Source: Armatimonadetes bacterium UBA1398 (lineage in GTDB: Bacteria; Armatimonadota; Zipacnadia; UBA1398). Taken from it: a DNA stretch of 64,000 bases. This document shows positions 1 through 7,231 of this stretch, piece by piece; within the stretch, counting starts at the first letter, position 1, and every line of letters begins with the position of its first letter. A model generated the notes under the pieces. It did no database searches. It worked only from the letters and a program-made list of their open reading frames with translations, and was not told the origin of the DNA. The position numbers and the translations under genes are program-made. The stretch lies in contig DBQI01000062.1 of assembly GCA_002305165.1 (NCBI GenBank), forward strand, positions 1 to 64,000. Direction: 5' to 3'.

Positions 1-49
1 GCCCTTCGCCTCGAGCATGAAGCCCATGTTCGCCTTCCGCGCCTGGTAG
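1..49 (+). CDS. Pseudopilin (DUF1559-like), 3' end only
   Basis: Only the last 15 codons and the TAG stop are in the window. They read PFASSMKPMFAFRAW, which matches the last residues of the two complete pseudopilins at 442-1215 and 1894-2646 except for one or two positions. The rest of the gene lies upstream of base 1. It shows that the lipoprotein/pseudopilin cassette has at least three tandem copies. The assignment rests on identity to the neighbours. Confidence 0.85.
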   Translation, partial: PFASSMKPMFAFRAW

Positions 50-172
50 GGAAGCGCGTGATGTGATCGACCGCACGGGACGCGGGAGGGCCAAGGGCCG
101 GTTCGGCTTGGGCCTGGCAGCTCTCCCGGGTCGGAGGCGTAGGTTGTTTGGATACGAGAGGGGAGTACGTGT

Positions 173-406
173 ATGAGGAGTAGGCTGCTTGCTCTACTGG
201 CACTTATCGCTGTGGTCACCGTGCTGGCCCTGGCCGGCTGCGGTGGGAAGCCATCCGCCAAGGACAAGGCAACGGGGGAGGATCTGACCGCTCCCCTGAC
301 GCTGCCGCAGGGCGGACTCGACCCGGGTAAGGCCCCTGCGCCAACGGGCGCCCCGGCCGCGCCCCAGGCTCCCGATACGGGCGCCGGCGACGCGGGCGGT
401 GAGTAG
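173..406 (+). CDS. Small lipoprotein, cassette copy A
   Basis: A 77-residue protein. Residues 1-22 form a basic then hydrophobic signal peptide ending in the lipobox LALAGC, so Cys23 should be lipidated after signal peptidase II cleavage. The mature part is short, charged and then rich in Pro, Ala and Gly, which suggests an unstructured tether. The start is ATG 173, preceded by a GAGAGGGGAG ribosome site. It lies 35 bases upstream of a pseudopilin and is almost identical in its mature part to the lipoprotein at 1641-1862. A link to pilus or secretion-complex assembly is inferred only from this pairing. No known family was recognised. Confidence 0.8.
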   Translation: MRSRLLALLALIAVVTVLALAGCGGKPSAKDKATGEDLTAPLTLPQGGLDPGKAPAPTGAPAAPQAPDTGAGDAGGE

Positions 407-441
407 GGGGAAGCTCGGTCACCATTGATTGGGGGAAATGA

Positions 442-1215
442 GTGCGACGAAGAGGCTTCACGCTGATCGAGTTGCTTGTGGTTATCGCGATCATTGCTAT
501 CCTGGCCGCGATCCTCTTTCCTGTGTTCGCCAAGGCGCGAGCCAAGGCTCGCCAAACCTCCTGTCTTTCGAACCAGCGTCAGATCGCCACCGCTATTCTG
601 AGCTACACTCAGGACTATGACGGCTGCTTCATGCCCGTCTATAACGACAACTACGGCTACCCGGACTTCCGCATGAACTGGGCCGACGCGATCTGGCCCT
701 ACGTGAAGAGCCGCCAACTCTTCGCCTGCCCGTCGGGCACCGCCACGGATTGGGGCGCGAACTATGACCCGCCCGAGGGCCAGATCGGGAACATGCAGTG
801 GACCCGGTACAGCATGAACATGTGCCATGGCTGGCATTTCCCTGAGGGTACGAACACCGGCAGTGGCGGCGGGGCGTATGTCTGCCCGCTCAACGACGCT
901 ATGCTGCCCTATCCCGCACAGCATGGCATGGTGTTCGAGAGCAGTAACGCTTGGTGGTGCCACTGGCTCGGGCATCCGTACGTCAGCTCCCCGAACCAGC
1001 CACACTGGAACGGCTGGGGCTACAGCTCGGACGGCCTGTATCTCCTGGGCGTCCTCGGCGAGACCATCTACCCCTGGCATAACGAGGGCCTGAACATCGC
1101 CCTCACCGACGGCCATGCCAAGTGGTACAAGACGGACAACCTGTTCCAGGCCTCCGGCTCGACGCTGCCCTTCGCCTCGAGCATGAAGCCCATGTTCAGC
1201 TTCAGGTCGTGGTAA
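442..1215 (+). CDS. Type IV pseudopilin, DUF1559-like, copy A
   Basis: A 257-residue protein with a type III signal: a four-residue basic leader, Gly5, then FTLIE, so prepilin peptidase should cut after Gly5 and the mature protein starts with methylated Phe and carries Glu at position 5. A hydrophobic helix of about 22 residues and the polar helix FPVFAKARAKARQ follow. The globular part contains CLSNQRQIATAI and QDYDG and ends with the LTDGHAKWYK motif typical of DUF1559-type proteins. The start is GTG 442, in frame with the leader, with GGGGGAA just upstream; the ATG at 438 is out of frame. The substrate or fibre it joins cannot be told from sequence. Confidence 0.9.
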   Translation: MRRRGFTLIELLVVIAIIAILAAILFPVFAKARAKARQTSCLSNQRQIATAILSYTQDYDGCFMPVYNDNYGYPDFRMNWADAIWPYVKSRQLFACPSGTATDWGANYDPPEGQIGNMQWTRYSMNMCHGWHFPEGTNTGSGGGAYVCPLNDAMLPYPAQHGMVFESSNAWWCHWLGHPYVSSPNQPHWNGWGYSSDGLYLLGVLGETIYPWHNEGLNIALTDGHAKWYKTDNLFQASGSTLPFASSMKPMFSFRSW

Positions 1216-1640
1216 CTGACGTCCCTGCGGTAGGCAGCACGGCATAGTTCCGAGAGCCCGGCGCCCCTGGCGTCGGGCTCTCGCTTCTCGCGAACCTCCA
1301 CGGGCTGCCATGGCCAGCGGGAATCACTTTGGAGGCCGCGAGGTGAGGCACCTCTGGGCGCCGAATGAGTGAGCGGTAGTGGCGCCCGTAGTAGAGTGGG
1401 ACCGCCGTCGGACTGGCTTCGGCATGAGCGCCTGTTCGGTGTAGGGTCCCGGGAGTACCGCTGGGGGATGGGCCTCACGGTCCCTCGCGGTTCGTGGTTC
1501 TCATACCGAGCACTGCTTTGGTTTCTGTGAGCCCGACGCTGGATCGGGGCGTCTGATTCGTGTGTATGGGTACACTCGGTTGTGTGCATCCAACTCACCT
1601 TGGGTGAGCTAGTGTGAATCGGAAGGAGGGTACATGCGCC
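1216..1640. other. Intergenic spacer between cassette copies A and B
   Basis: These 425 bases hold no convincing gene. A terminator-like hairpin sits just after copy A (1252-1282), and a small hairpin with CTCACC/GGTGAG arms lies at 1594-1608. The promoter of copy B should lie in the last 150 bases, but no clear -35/-10 pair is visible. A minus-strand ORF here is a coding shadow with no family features. Confidence 0.5.
1252..1282 (+). terminator. Terminator hairpin after pseudopilin copy A
   Basis: A perfect 9-bp stem, GAGAGCCCG at 1252-1260 pairing with CGGGCTCTC at 1274-1282, starts 37 bases after the stop. There is no run of T after it, so it may act as a processing or Rho-independent hairpin of the GC-rich kind. 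A similar GAGCCC hairpin follows copy B. Confidence 0.6.
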
Positions 1641-1862
1641 ATGAGTAGGATTGCCGCGCTGTTTCTGCTAGTCGCTGTTATCACTGTTCTTGCTCTGGCT
1701 GGCTGTGGGGGCAAGCCGTCGGCCAAGGACAAGGCGACAGGTGAGGATCTGACCGCTCCCCTGACGCTGCCGCAGGGCGGACTCGACCCAGGTAAGGCCC
1801 CCGCGCCAACGGGCGCCCCGGCGGCGCCGGCCGCAGGGGCTGAGGACGCAGGCACTGAGTAG
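1641..1862 (+). CDS. Small lipoprotein, cassette copy B
   Basis: A 73-residue paralogue of the lipoprotein at 173-406. The signal peptide ends in LALAGC with Cys22 as the lipid anchor. ATG 1641 is chosen because GGAAGGAGGG stands at 1621-1630; an in-frame GTG at 1614 would add nine residues before the basic signal start and lies upstream of that ribosome site. From the cysteine on, about 40 residues are identical to copy A, while the signal peptides differ. It is followed after 31 bases by a pseudopilin. Function unknown; a role beside the pseudopilin is inference from the repeated pairing. Confidence 0.8.
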   Translation: MSRIAALFLLVAVITVLALAGCGGKPSAKDKATGEDLTAPLTLPQGGLDPGKAPAPTGAPAAPAAGAEDAGTE

Positions 1863-1882
1863 GCACTTCGCCATGACCGATT

Positions 1883-1896
1883 GGAGGTTCGTTTTG
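1883..1896 (+). promoter_or_regulatory. Ribosome site favouring a TTG start for pseudopilin copy B
   Basis: GGAGG at 1883-1887 lies 6 bases before TTG 1894. The TTG is followed by CGACGTAAGGGC, which aligns with GTG CGACGAAGAGGC at the start of copy A, so the two copies would begin with equivalent residues. ATG 1873 lies upstream of this site and has only a weak site of its own. Confidence 0.65.
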
Positions 1897-2646
1897 CGAC
1901 GTAAGGGCTTCACGCTTATTGAGTTGCTCGTCGTTATCGCTATCATTGCGATCCTCGCCGCGATTCTCTTCCCCGTCTTCGCCAAGGCTCGCGCCAAGGC
2001 GCGTCAGACCTCTTGTCTTTCGAACTCCCGCCAGATCGCTACGGCTATTATGGCCTACACCCAGGACTATGACGGCTGTTTCATGCCCGTCTATAACGAC
2101 AACTACGGCTACCCGAACTTCCGTATCATGTGGGCCGACGCGATCACCCCGTACGTAAAGAACCGCCAGCTCTTCGCGTGTCCGTCGGGCCCCGCCGAGG
2201 ACCCGGGCGCGAACACGAACATGCAGTGGACGCGCTATAGCATGAACATGTGCCACGGCTGGCACTTCCCCGAGGGCACGACCATGGGCATTGAGGGGGC
2301 GCCGCCCTACGAGAGCCCCCTCAGCGACGCTCGCCTGACCTACCCTGCGCAGCATGGCATGGTCTTCGAGAGCAGCAACGCTTGGTGGTGCCACTGGCTC
2401 GGGCATGCGTACGTCAGCGCTCCGAACGAGCCACACTGGAACGGCTGGGGCTACAGCGCGGACGGCCTGTATCTCCTGGGCTGCCTCGGCGAGACCATCT
2501 ACCCCTGGCATAACGAGGGCCTGAACGTCGCCATGACCGATGGCCATGCCAAGTGGTACAAGACGGACAACCTGTTCCAGGCCTCGGGCTCGACGCTGCC
2601 TTTCGCCTCGAGCATGAAGCCCACGTTCGCCTTCCGCGCGTGGTAG
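1894..2646 (+). CDS. Type IV pseudopilin, DUF1559-like, copy B
   Basis: A 250-residue pseudopilin if TTG 1894 is used, or 257 residues from ATG 1873. The leader RRKG is followed by FTLIELLVVIAIIAILAA, giving a prepilin peptidase site with Glu5, then the FPVFAKARAKARQ helix. The globular part shares long stretches with copy A, including GCFMPVYNDNYGYP and NAWWCHWLGH, and ends with MTDGHAKWYKTDNLFQ. The main differences lie around residues 110-150, a region likely exposed. It should be an inner-membrane-anchored pseudopilin exported by a type II secretion or type IV pilus machine encoded elsewhere. Confidence 0.9.
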   Translation: MRRKGFTLIELLVVIAIIAILAAILFPVFAKARAKARQTSCLSNSRQIATAIMAYTQDYDGCFMPVYNDNYGYPNFRIMWADAITPYVKNRQLFACPSGPAEDPGANTNMQWTRYSMNMCHGWHFPEGTTMGIEGAPPYESPLSDARLTYPAQHGMVFESSNAWWCHWLGHAYVSAPNEPHWNGWGYSADGLYLLGCLGETIYPWHNEGLNVAMTDGHAKWYKTDNLFQASGSTLPFASSMKPTFAFRAW

Positions 2647-2686
2647 CGCCGCACGCCTAGATCGAGCCGGAGCAACCGGCACACAG

Positions 2687-2715
2687 CGAGCCCGGGGCCA
2701 GTGGCCCTGGGCTCG
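2687..2715 (+). terminator. Terminator hairpin after pseudopilin copy B
   Basis: A 13-bp stem (2687-2699 with 2703-2715) with one G-T pair and a three-base loop starts 40 bases after the stop. Arms begin CGAGCCC and end GGGCTCG, resembling the hairpin after copy A. It should end the cassette transcript. Confidence 0.7.
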
Positions 2716-3113
2716 TGTCGTCTCTGGGAGGCCGCCGCTTGCCGCTGACACGACAGCCTCGAAGCGGGACGGGCGGAGGAAGCGCACGAGAGGGGCCGCG
2801 TGTTCCGTTGTTCCGGTGTTCCGCCGGGAAGTAATACCCCCTTATTGCGGTGATCGCGCTCTCTCGGCGACGCAGGGGGGGTACCCTAACGTATGTATAG
2901 TACCTACGGAACAATGGAACATAGTACATATAGACCCCTTCCGTGCAGCCTCTAGGCCTTGGGCCCCAACGGTTTGAGAGATTCGATGGGCGTTCCGCCG
3001 GAGCCCTTTTCGGGCGGAACAGGACGGCAACTTCGGCGACGCGCCGCCGGAGGACTAGAGCCCGCCGTCAGGGAACCCCCGCCCTGCCGCGATGCCTCGC
3101 AAGCGGACGAAGG
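2716..3113 (+). promoter_or_regulatory. Long leader of the GH127 gene with repeated GTTCC/GGAAC motifs
   Basis: About 400 bases without a gene. An 8-base-period repeat starting GTTCCG occurs three times at 2802-2825. Its first 13 bases (2802-2814) recur inverted, with one mismatch, at 2908-2920 (GGAACAATGGAAC). The stretch 2880-2940 is unusually AT-rich for this window and holds TATAGT at 2896-2901, a possible -10 box without a clear -35, and two ATAGTAC repeats. A hairpin GTTCCGCC/GGCGGAAC lies at 2992-3020. The arrangement suggests promoter plus operator sites. That function is inferred. Confidence 0.5.
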
Positions 3114-6100
3114 ATGAAGGCCATGCCGCCCCGTTTCGCGTTCGCCGCACTCGCCCTGCTCGCGCCACTGGCCGTGGCGTGGGCCGCTGAGGAGGAGCCA
3201 CCCACCATGCTACTGGAGCCCTTTCCCCTTGGGGATGTACGCCTCGCCGAAGGACGGCTGCTCGAGGAGCAGGAGCGGAACCACCAGTACCTCCTGTCCC
3301 TCGCCGACGACAGCCTGCTCTACGCCTTCCGGCTCAACGCCGGGCTTCCCACGCCGGGGGAGCCGCTCCGGCAGTGGGAGGACCCGGCCTCGGAGGTGCG
3401 GGGCCACTTCGTCGGCCACGCGCTCTCCGCATGCGCTCAGATGTACCGGAGCACGGGCGACGAGGCGCTGAGGGCGAAGGGCGCCTACCTGGTCGCCGAG
3501 CTCGCCGAGGTCCAGGCCGCCCTGGGTGGGGGGTATCTCTCGGCCTACCCCGAGTCGTTCCTCGATCGCGTGGAGACGGGCAAACCGGTGTGGGCGGCCT
3601 ACTACACGATCCACAAGATCATGGCCGGGCTCCTGGACCAGTACACCCTCTGCGGAAACGCCCAAGCCCTCGAGGTGCTCGAGGGGATGGTCGCCTACCT
3701 CCACGAGCGCAACGCCAAGTTCGAGACCCCCGAGGCGCTCAGGATGTACATGGACCGCAACGAAGAGGGCGGCATGTGCGATGTCCTGTGGGGGCTCTAC
3801 GGTGTGACCGGCAACCCCGCCGCCGCCGAGCTCGCGGACAAGATGGAGAAACGGTCCTTCTTGGACCCCCTCGCCCGCGGCGAGGATGTTCTCGCGCGGC
3901 TCCACGGCAACACTCACATCCCCCTGGCGATCGGCGCTCTGCGCCGGTACGAGCGGACGGGGGAGAAGCGGTATCTCTACACGGGCGAGTTCTTCTGGGA
4001 CCGGGTCGCAACCGCGCGGTCCTTCGCGACGGGCGGCTCCACGAATGGCGAGGTGTGGGGCGAGCCCTTCGCCCTGGCCGCCCACGGGCTCTCGAACACG
4101 ACCCACGAGACCTGCAAGACCCACAACATGCTGAAGCTCTCCCGCCAGCTTCTGTGCCTCACGGGTGAGGCGAAGTACGCGGAGTTCATGGAGCGCGCCT
4201 TCCTCAACGGCATCCTCGGAACCCAGGGGCCGGAGCCGGGGCAGCTCGAGTACTACGTCCCTCAAGCGACGGGGTACCGGCGGGTGTTCGGCCTGCCGCT
4301 CGATGCCTTCTGGTGCTGCTACGGGACGGGCGTGGAGACCTGGTCGCGCCTCACCGACAGCATCTACTTCCACGACGACGACAGCCTGACGGTGAGCCAG
4401 TTCATCGCCTCTACCCTCCGCTGGGCGGACAAGGGAGTGGAGATCGAGCAGATCACGCGCTTCCCCTATGAGGAGGGCGCCGCGTTCGTGGTCGGGGCGG
4501 TCGCTCCGGTCCCGTTCACCCTTCGAGTTCGGATCCCGGAGTGGGTCGCGGGCCCCGTGCGGGTCACGGTGAACGGCGAGGTCCAGGACCAGCTCTCCCC
4601 CGCCCCCAGCAGCTTCCTGGCCCTCGAGCGCGAGTGGCGGGATGGGGACCGGGTGACGCTGTCGCTCCCGATGGCCCTCCACGCGTGGCCGATGCCCGAC
4701 GACCCGAACCTCGTGGCCCTCATGTATGGCCCCGTGGTGCTCGCAGGCCTGCTCGATGAGCCGGGTTCCGTCCCGCCCGCGACCTCGTCCAGCGCCACCG
4801 AGCCCATGCCCGTGACGGACCTCGTGCCCCGGTACGCCTTCCTGGCGGACACCGTCGAGGACCTGTCTTGGCTGGAGCGCCAAGGGGAGGGGCTCGTGTT
4901 CCGGACGGTCGGCCAGCCGACGGAGATGACCTTCGTGCCCTTCTGCGAGGTGGTGGGCGAGCGTTACGGGCTCTACTGGCCCGTGGTGCCCGAGGGGAGC
5001 GATCGGCACGCGATCCTGGAGCGTGAGAACGAGGCGATCGCCTTCCTGCGGGAGGCGCGAGCCTTCGCCGCCGGCGACCCGCTCGAGCCACTGCATGAGG
5101 TCTACGAGAGCCTCGCGTCCGATCCCACCCTCGCCGCCTATGAGAGCCGCCTAGCGCTGGCCATGGCCTCGGTCCTGGGCAGAGCGGGGCGCGCCGCCGA
5201 GGCCTCGGAACTCCTCGAACCCCTCACCCGGCCCTTCATCCACCGGGACATGGCCGGCGCCGTCTACGAGGTCATCGGACGCCCAACGGCCGATCAGGTG
5301 GAGGGGGTCCAACCCCTGCTCGTCACGGCGTCCTCCTGGGATGGCTCCCACGTGACGGGCGAGCGCGGGGGCCGCGCCTGCGTCGAGACCCGGGTGGCCC
5401 GAGGTCAGGGCCACCTCTACTTCTCCGTCGCCGACCCGTCCCTGCTCCGTGGTGGCGATGCGACGGTGACCGCCTCCATCGACATCTACTCCGACGGCTC
5501 GCCGGGCCGGAGCCTCATCGTGCAGTACGACTCCCTCATTGCCGATTCCCAGGGCGGAGGCTCCTATACCTCGTCCGAGCCGATCGCTGTGCCGGAGGAG
5601 GTCGGCTGGCACACGGTGACGCTCGAGCTGCCTCGGGCGCACCTGGCGGGCCGGCAGAACCTGGGCTCGGACTTCCGCCTGACCTGCGTCGGCTCGGGCG
5701 ACATCGCCGTGGGCGATGTCCGCCTCTCCCTGGAGCCGGAAGCGCTCGCGGCGGTCTTCGGGGCCTTCGACCTCGACGAGGAGCGGCTCGTGGATCGGGT
5801 CGTGGTGGGGGATGAGGGGTCTGAGCGGAGCCACAACCTGCGCCACGAGGGGGGCGCGGCGGGACCCCACCTGGGACGGTTCTGGCGTCATGCCGAGCAG
5901 TGGATGAGCTGGGACCTGGCTGTGTTGCCCGATGCGCCCATGGTGCTCCGTGTCGTCTACTGGGGCGCGGATCGGGGCCGATCCTTCGACGTCGTCGTCG
6001 ATGACCGGGTCCTGGCGACCCAGGTCCTCGAGGGGAGCGGCCCGCGGTTCGTCGCCGTCGAGTACGCCGTTCCGATGGACCTCACGTGGGGTAAGGATCG

Positions 6101-6179
6101 GGTGACGGTGAAGTTCGCTCGCAAGGAGGTCTTCGCCGGCGGCGTGTTCGACTGCGCGATGCTGCGCGCCCAGCCCTGA
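3114..6179 (+). CDS. Secreted GH127-type beta-L-arabinofuranosidase-like glycosidase
   Basis: A 1021-residue protein with a signal peptide (about residues 1-24, ending AVAWA). Residues 40-550 match the GH127/DUF1680 (alpha/alpha)6 barrel. HETC (Glu332, Cys334) and FWCC (Cys401, Cys402) correspond to the zinc ligands and cysteine nucleophile of HypBA1-type enzymes, and Glu317 in GEPF is the likely acid/base. A beta-sandwich part follows, and residues 700-1021 form an extra region with DUF4986/DUF6805-like beta structure. It probably removes L-arabinofuranose or a related sugar from polysaccharide outside the cytoplasm; the exact substrate is open. ATG 3114 is chosen because the signal peptide begins there. 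Upstream in-frame codons are Arg-rich and not signal-like. Confidence 0.88.
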   Translation: MKAMPPRFAFAALALLAPLAVAWAAEEEPPTMLLEPFPLGDVRLAEGRLLEEQERNHQYLLSLADDSLLYAFRLNAGLPTPGEPLRQWEDPASEVRGHFVGHALSACAQMYRSTGDEALRAKGAYLVAELAEVQAALGGGYLSAYPESFLDRVETGKPVWAAYYTIHKIMAGLLDQYTLCGNAQALEVLEGMVAYLHERNAKFETPEALRMYMDRNEEGGMCDVLWGLYGVTGNPAAAELADKMEKRSFLDPLARGEDVLARLHGNTHIPLAIGALRRYERTGEKRYLYTGEFFWDRVATARSFATGGSTNGEVWGEPFALAAHGLSNTTHETCKTHNMLKLSRQLLCLTGEAKYAEFMERAFLNGILGTQGPEPGQLEYYVPQATGYRRVFGLPLDAFWCCYGTGVETWSRLTDSIYFHDDDSLTVSQFIASTLRWADKGVEIEQITRFPYEEGAAFVVGAVAPVPFTLRVRIPEWVAGPVRVTVNGEVQDQLSPAPSSFLALEREWRDGDRVTLSLPMALHAWPMPDDPNLVALMYGPVVLAGLLDEPGSVPPATSSSATEPMPVTDLVPRYAFLADTVEDLSWLERQGEGLVFRTVGQPTEMTFVPFCEVVGERYGLYWPVVPEGSDRHAILERENEAIAFLREARAFAAGDPLEPLHEVYESLASDPTLAAYESRLALAMASVLGRAGRAAEASELLEPLTRPFIHRDMAGAVYEVIGRPTADQVEGVQPLLVTASSWDGSHVTGERGGRACVETRVARGQGHLYFSVADPSLLRGGDATVTASIDIYSDGSPGRSLIVQYDSLIADSQGGGSYTSSEPIAVPEEVGWHTVTLELPRAHLAGRQNLGSDFRLTCVGSGDIAVGDVRLSLEPEALAAVFGAFDLDEERLVDRVVVGDEGSERSHNLRHEGGAAGPHLGRFWRHAEQWMSWDLAVLPDAPMVLRVVYWGADRGRSFDVVVDDRVLATQVLEGSGPRFVAVEYAVPMDLTWGKDRVTVKFARKEVFAGGVFDCAMLRAQP

Positions 6180-6218
6180 GGCTCGGCGTTCCCGCGGGCG
6201 GGGGGCTGGAAAGCAAAA

Positions 6219-6247
6219 CGGGGCGGTCCTGGGGGAGGACCGTCCCG
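6219..6247. terminator. Terminator hairpin after the GH127 gene
   Basis: A 12-bp stem with one G-T pair (6219-6230 with 6236-6247) and loop GGGGG, preceded by AAAGCAAAA. It follows the GH127 stop by 39 bases. On the minus strand the A-rich flank becomes a T-rich tail, so it could stop transcription from both sides. Confidence 0.75.
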
Positions 6248-6361
6248 TTGCTGCTGTCTCACGGCTGGGTGAGAGCAAGGTTAGGGTCCCCACTGCGGGG
6301 TGGTCGGGCCATTGGGGGGACGGCTATTGAGCAACAGCGAGAACCCTATGGCTCTACTATA

Positions 6362-6391
6362 GCGAACGCCCCTAGCAAGAGGGGGCTTCGC
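6362..6391 (-). terminator. Possible terminator downstream of the thiol peroxidase remnant
   Basis: GCGAA-C-GCCCC at 6362-6372 pairs with GGGGCTTCGC at 6382-6391, leaving one bulged C. It lies 70 bases beyond the stop of the minus-strand remnant. The rest of 6248-6460 shows no gene. Confidence 0.4.
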
Positions 6392-6460
6392 GTCGTCCTC
6401 AGCGGATTCGGTGTCCCGATGCCGGTATTGGCGTCGCCGTCAGCGTTTCCGGAATCGCTC

Positions 6461-6604
6461 CTATGCCCGCGCGGCCGAGATGGCGGCCAGAACCGGCCCG
6501 TGGTCGGGCTCATCGGTGGTCTCCCGGACCACCTGCACGTAGGTCACGGCGCCCTCGGTGTCGTTGACGACGACAGCCCGCGCCAGCAAGTGGGAGGTTA
6601 GGAG
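6461..6604 (-). pseudogene. tpx: Thiol peroxidase C-terminal remnant
   Basis: On the minus strand the frame ending at TAG 6463-6461 reads LLARAVVVNDTEG, then AVTYVQVVRETTDEPD, then LAAISAARA. This is the C-terminal 40-odd residues of a Tpx-type thiol peroxidase, where the family has ARAVVV-D, Q-V-E-T-EPD and a final helix. The catalytic cysteines and the whole thioredoxin fold body are missing. Homology starts at the stop codon of the nuclease-family gene at 6598-7152, overlapping it by a few bases. There is no start codon or ribosome site. It looks like the 3' scar of a deletion or rearrangement. The assignment comes from recognising the family tail, not from a search. Confidence 0.75.
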
Positions 6605-7152
6605 TCGTCTTCCTCGAGGTCGGCGTCGGTGATGATGCGGCGGAAGGCTTCCAGATCGCCCTGGCTCTCGTCCTCATCAATGCCCGAGGCGTGATCCTCG
6701 ACGGTATGGCTCTCCACGCCGGAGACCAGGGTGAACCCGTCCTCCTCCTGGATGACTCGGGCGTCGGCGGCCTGGAACACCTCTTCGGAGGCTAGGATCG
6801 GGGCCCCGCAGCGAACGGCGATGGCGGCGCAATCGCTGGGCCGGGCATCCACGCTGAAGGTCTCGCTGCCCCTCTGGAGCACGAGGTCGGCGTAGTAGGT
6901 GCCGTCCCGGTACTTCGCTATCTCCACCCGAAGCAGCTCGGTATCCAACTCGTCGAGGATGTTGACGAAGAGGTCGTGGGTCAGGGGACGCTCGATCACG
7001 ATGCCATCCATGGCCATCTGAATCGCCCGAGCCTCGTGGACGCCGATGGCCATAGGTATGGCCCGGTCGCCCTCGGCCTCCTTGAAGATGACGACATAGC
7101 CCTGATCGGGCCGCGGGTTCAGCCAGACTCGGAAGACGGTTACTTCGGTCAT
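6598..7152 (-). CDS. Bifunctional nuclease family protein (DUF151/BFN)
   Basis: A 184-residue protein. Residues 1-135 carry the BFN/DUF151 domain: IPMAIGVHEARAIQMAM, RPLTHDLFVNIL, YYADLVLQRG and DARPSDCAAIAVRCGAPI are its landmarks. Family members include plant and archaeal nucleases with RNase and DNase activity, but most bacterial ones are uncharacterised. The last 45 residues are acidic and probably disordered. The UVR motif that often follows this domain is absent. It ends beside a thiol peroxidase remnant, so its original downstream neighbour may have been lost. It appears to be a single-gene unit. Confidence 0.85.
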   Translation of the reverse strand: MTEVTVFRVWLNPRPDQGYVVIFKEAEGDRAIPMAIGVHEARAIQMAMDGIVIERPLTHDLFVNILDELDTELLRVEIAKYRDGTYYADLVLQRGSETFSVDARPSDCAAIAVRCGAPILASEEVFQAADARVIQEEDGFTLVSGVESHTVEDHASGIDEDESQGDLEAFRRIITDADLEEDDS

Positions 7153-7231
7153 GCTCCGACCCCCAGATCCGGACCAAGCAGTCGCCAGGGCGGCCGCGCC
7201 GCTTACTGGATCATAGCACTCGCCACGCTCA

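Noticed and set aside
1068..1598. A minus-strand ORF across the end of pseudopilin copy A and the spacer
   Set aside because: No ribosome site or conserved motif, and the coding strand here is plus.
2802..2825. Three 8-base repeats as a possible CRISPR-like array
   Set aside because: The repeats are far too short, there are no spacers and no cas genes.
3210..5096. A 628-codon open frame on the minus strand opposite the GH127 gene
   Set aside because: It is a shadow caused by GC-rich third positions; its translation is low-complexity (His, Arg, Gly, Glu rich) and has no domain, while the plus strand holds the conserved catalytic motifs.
6248..6601. A 117-codon plus-strand ORF
   Set aside because: It overlaps the Tpx remnant on the other strand, has no ribosome site and no recognisable fold.
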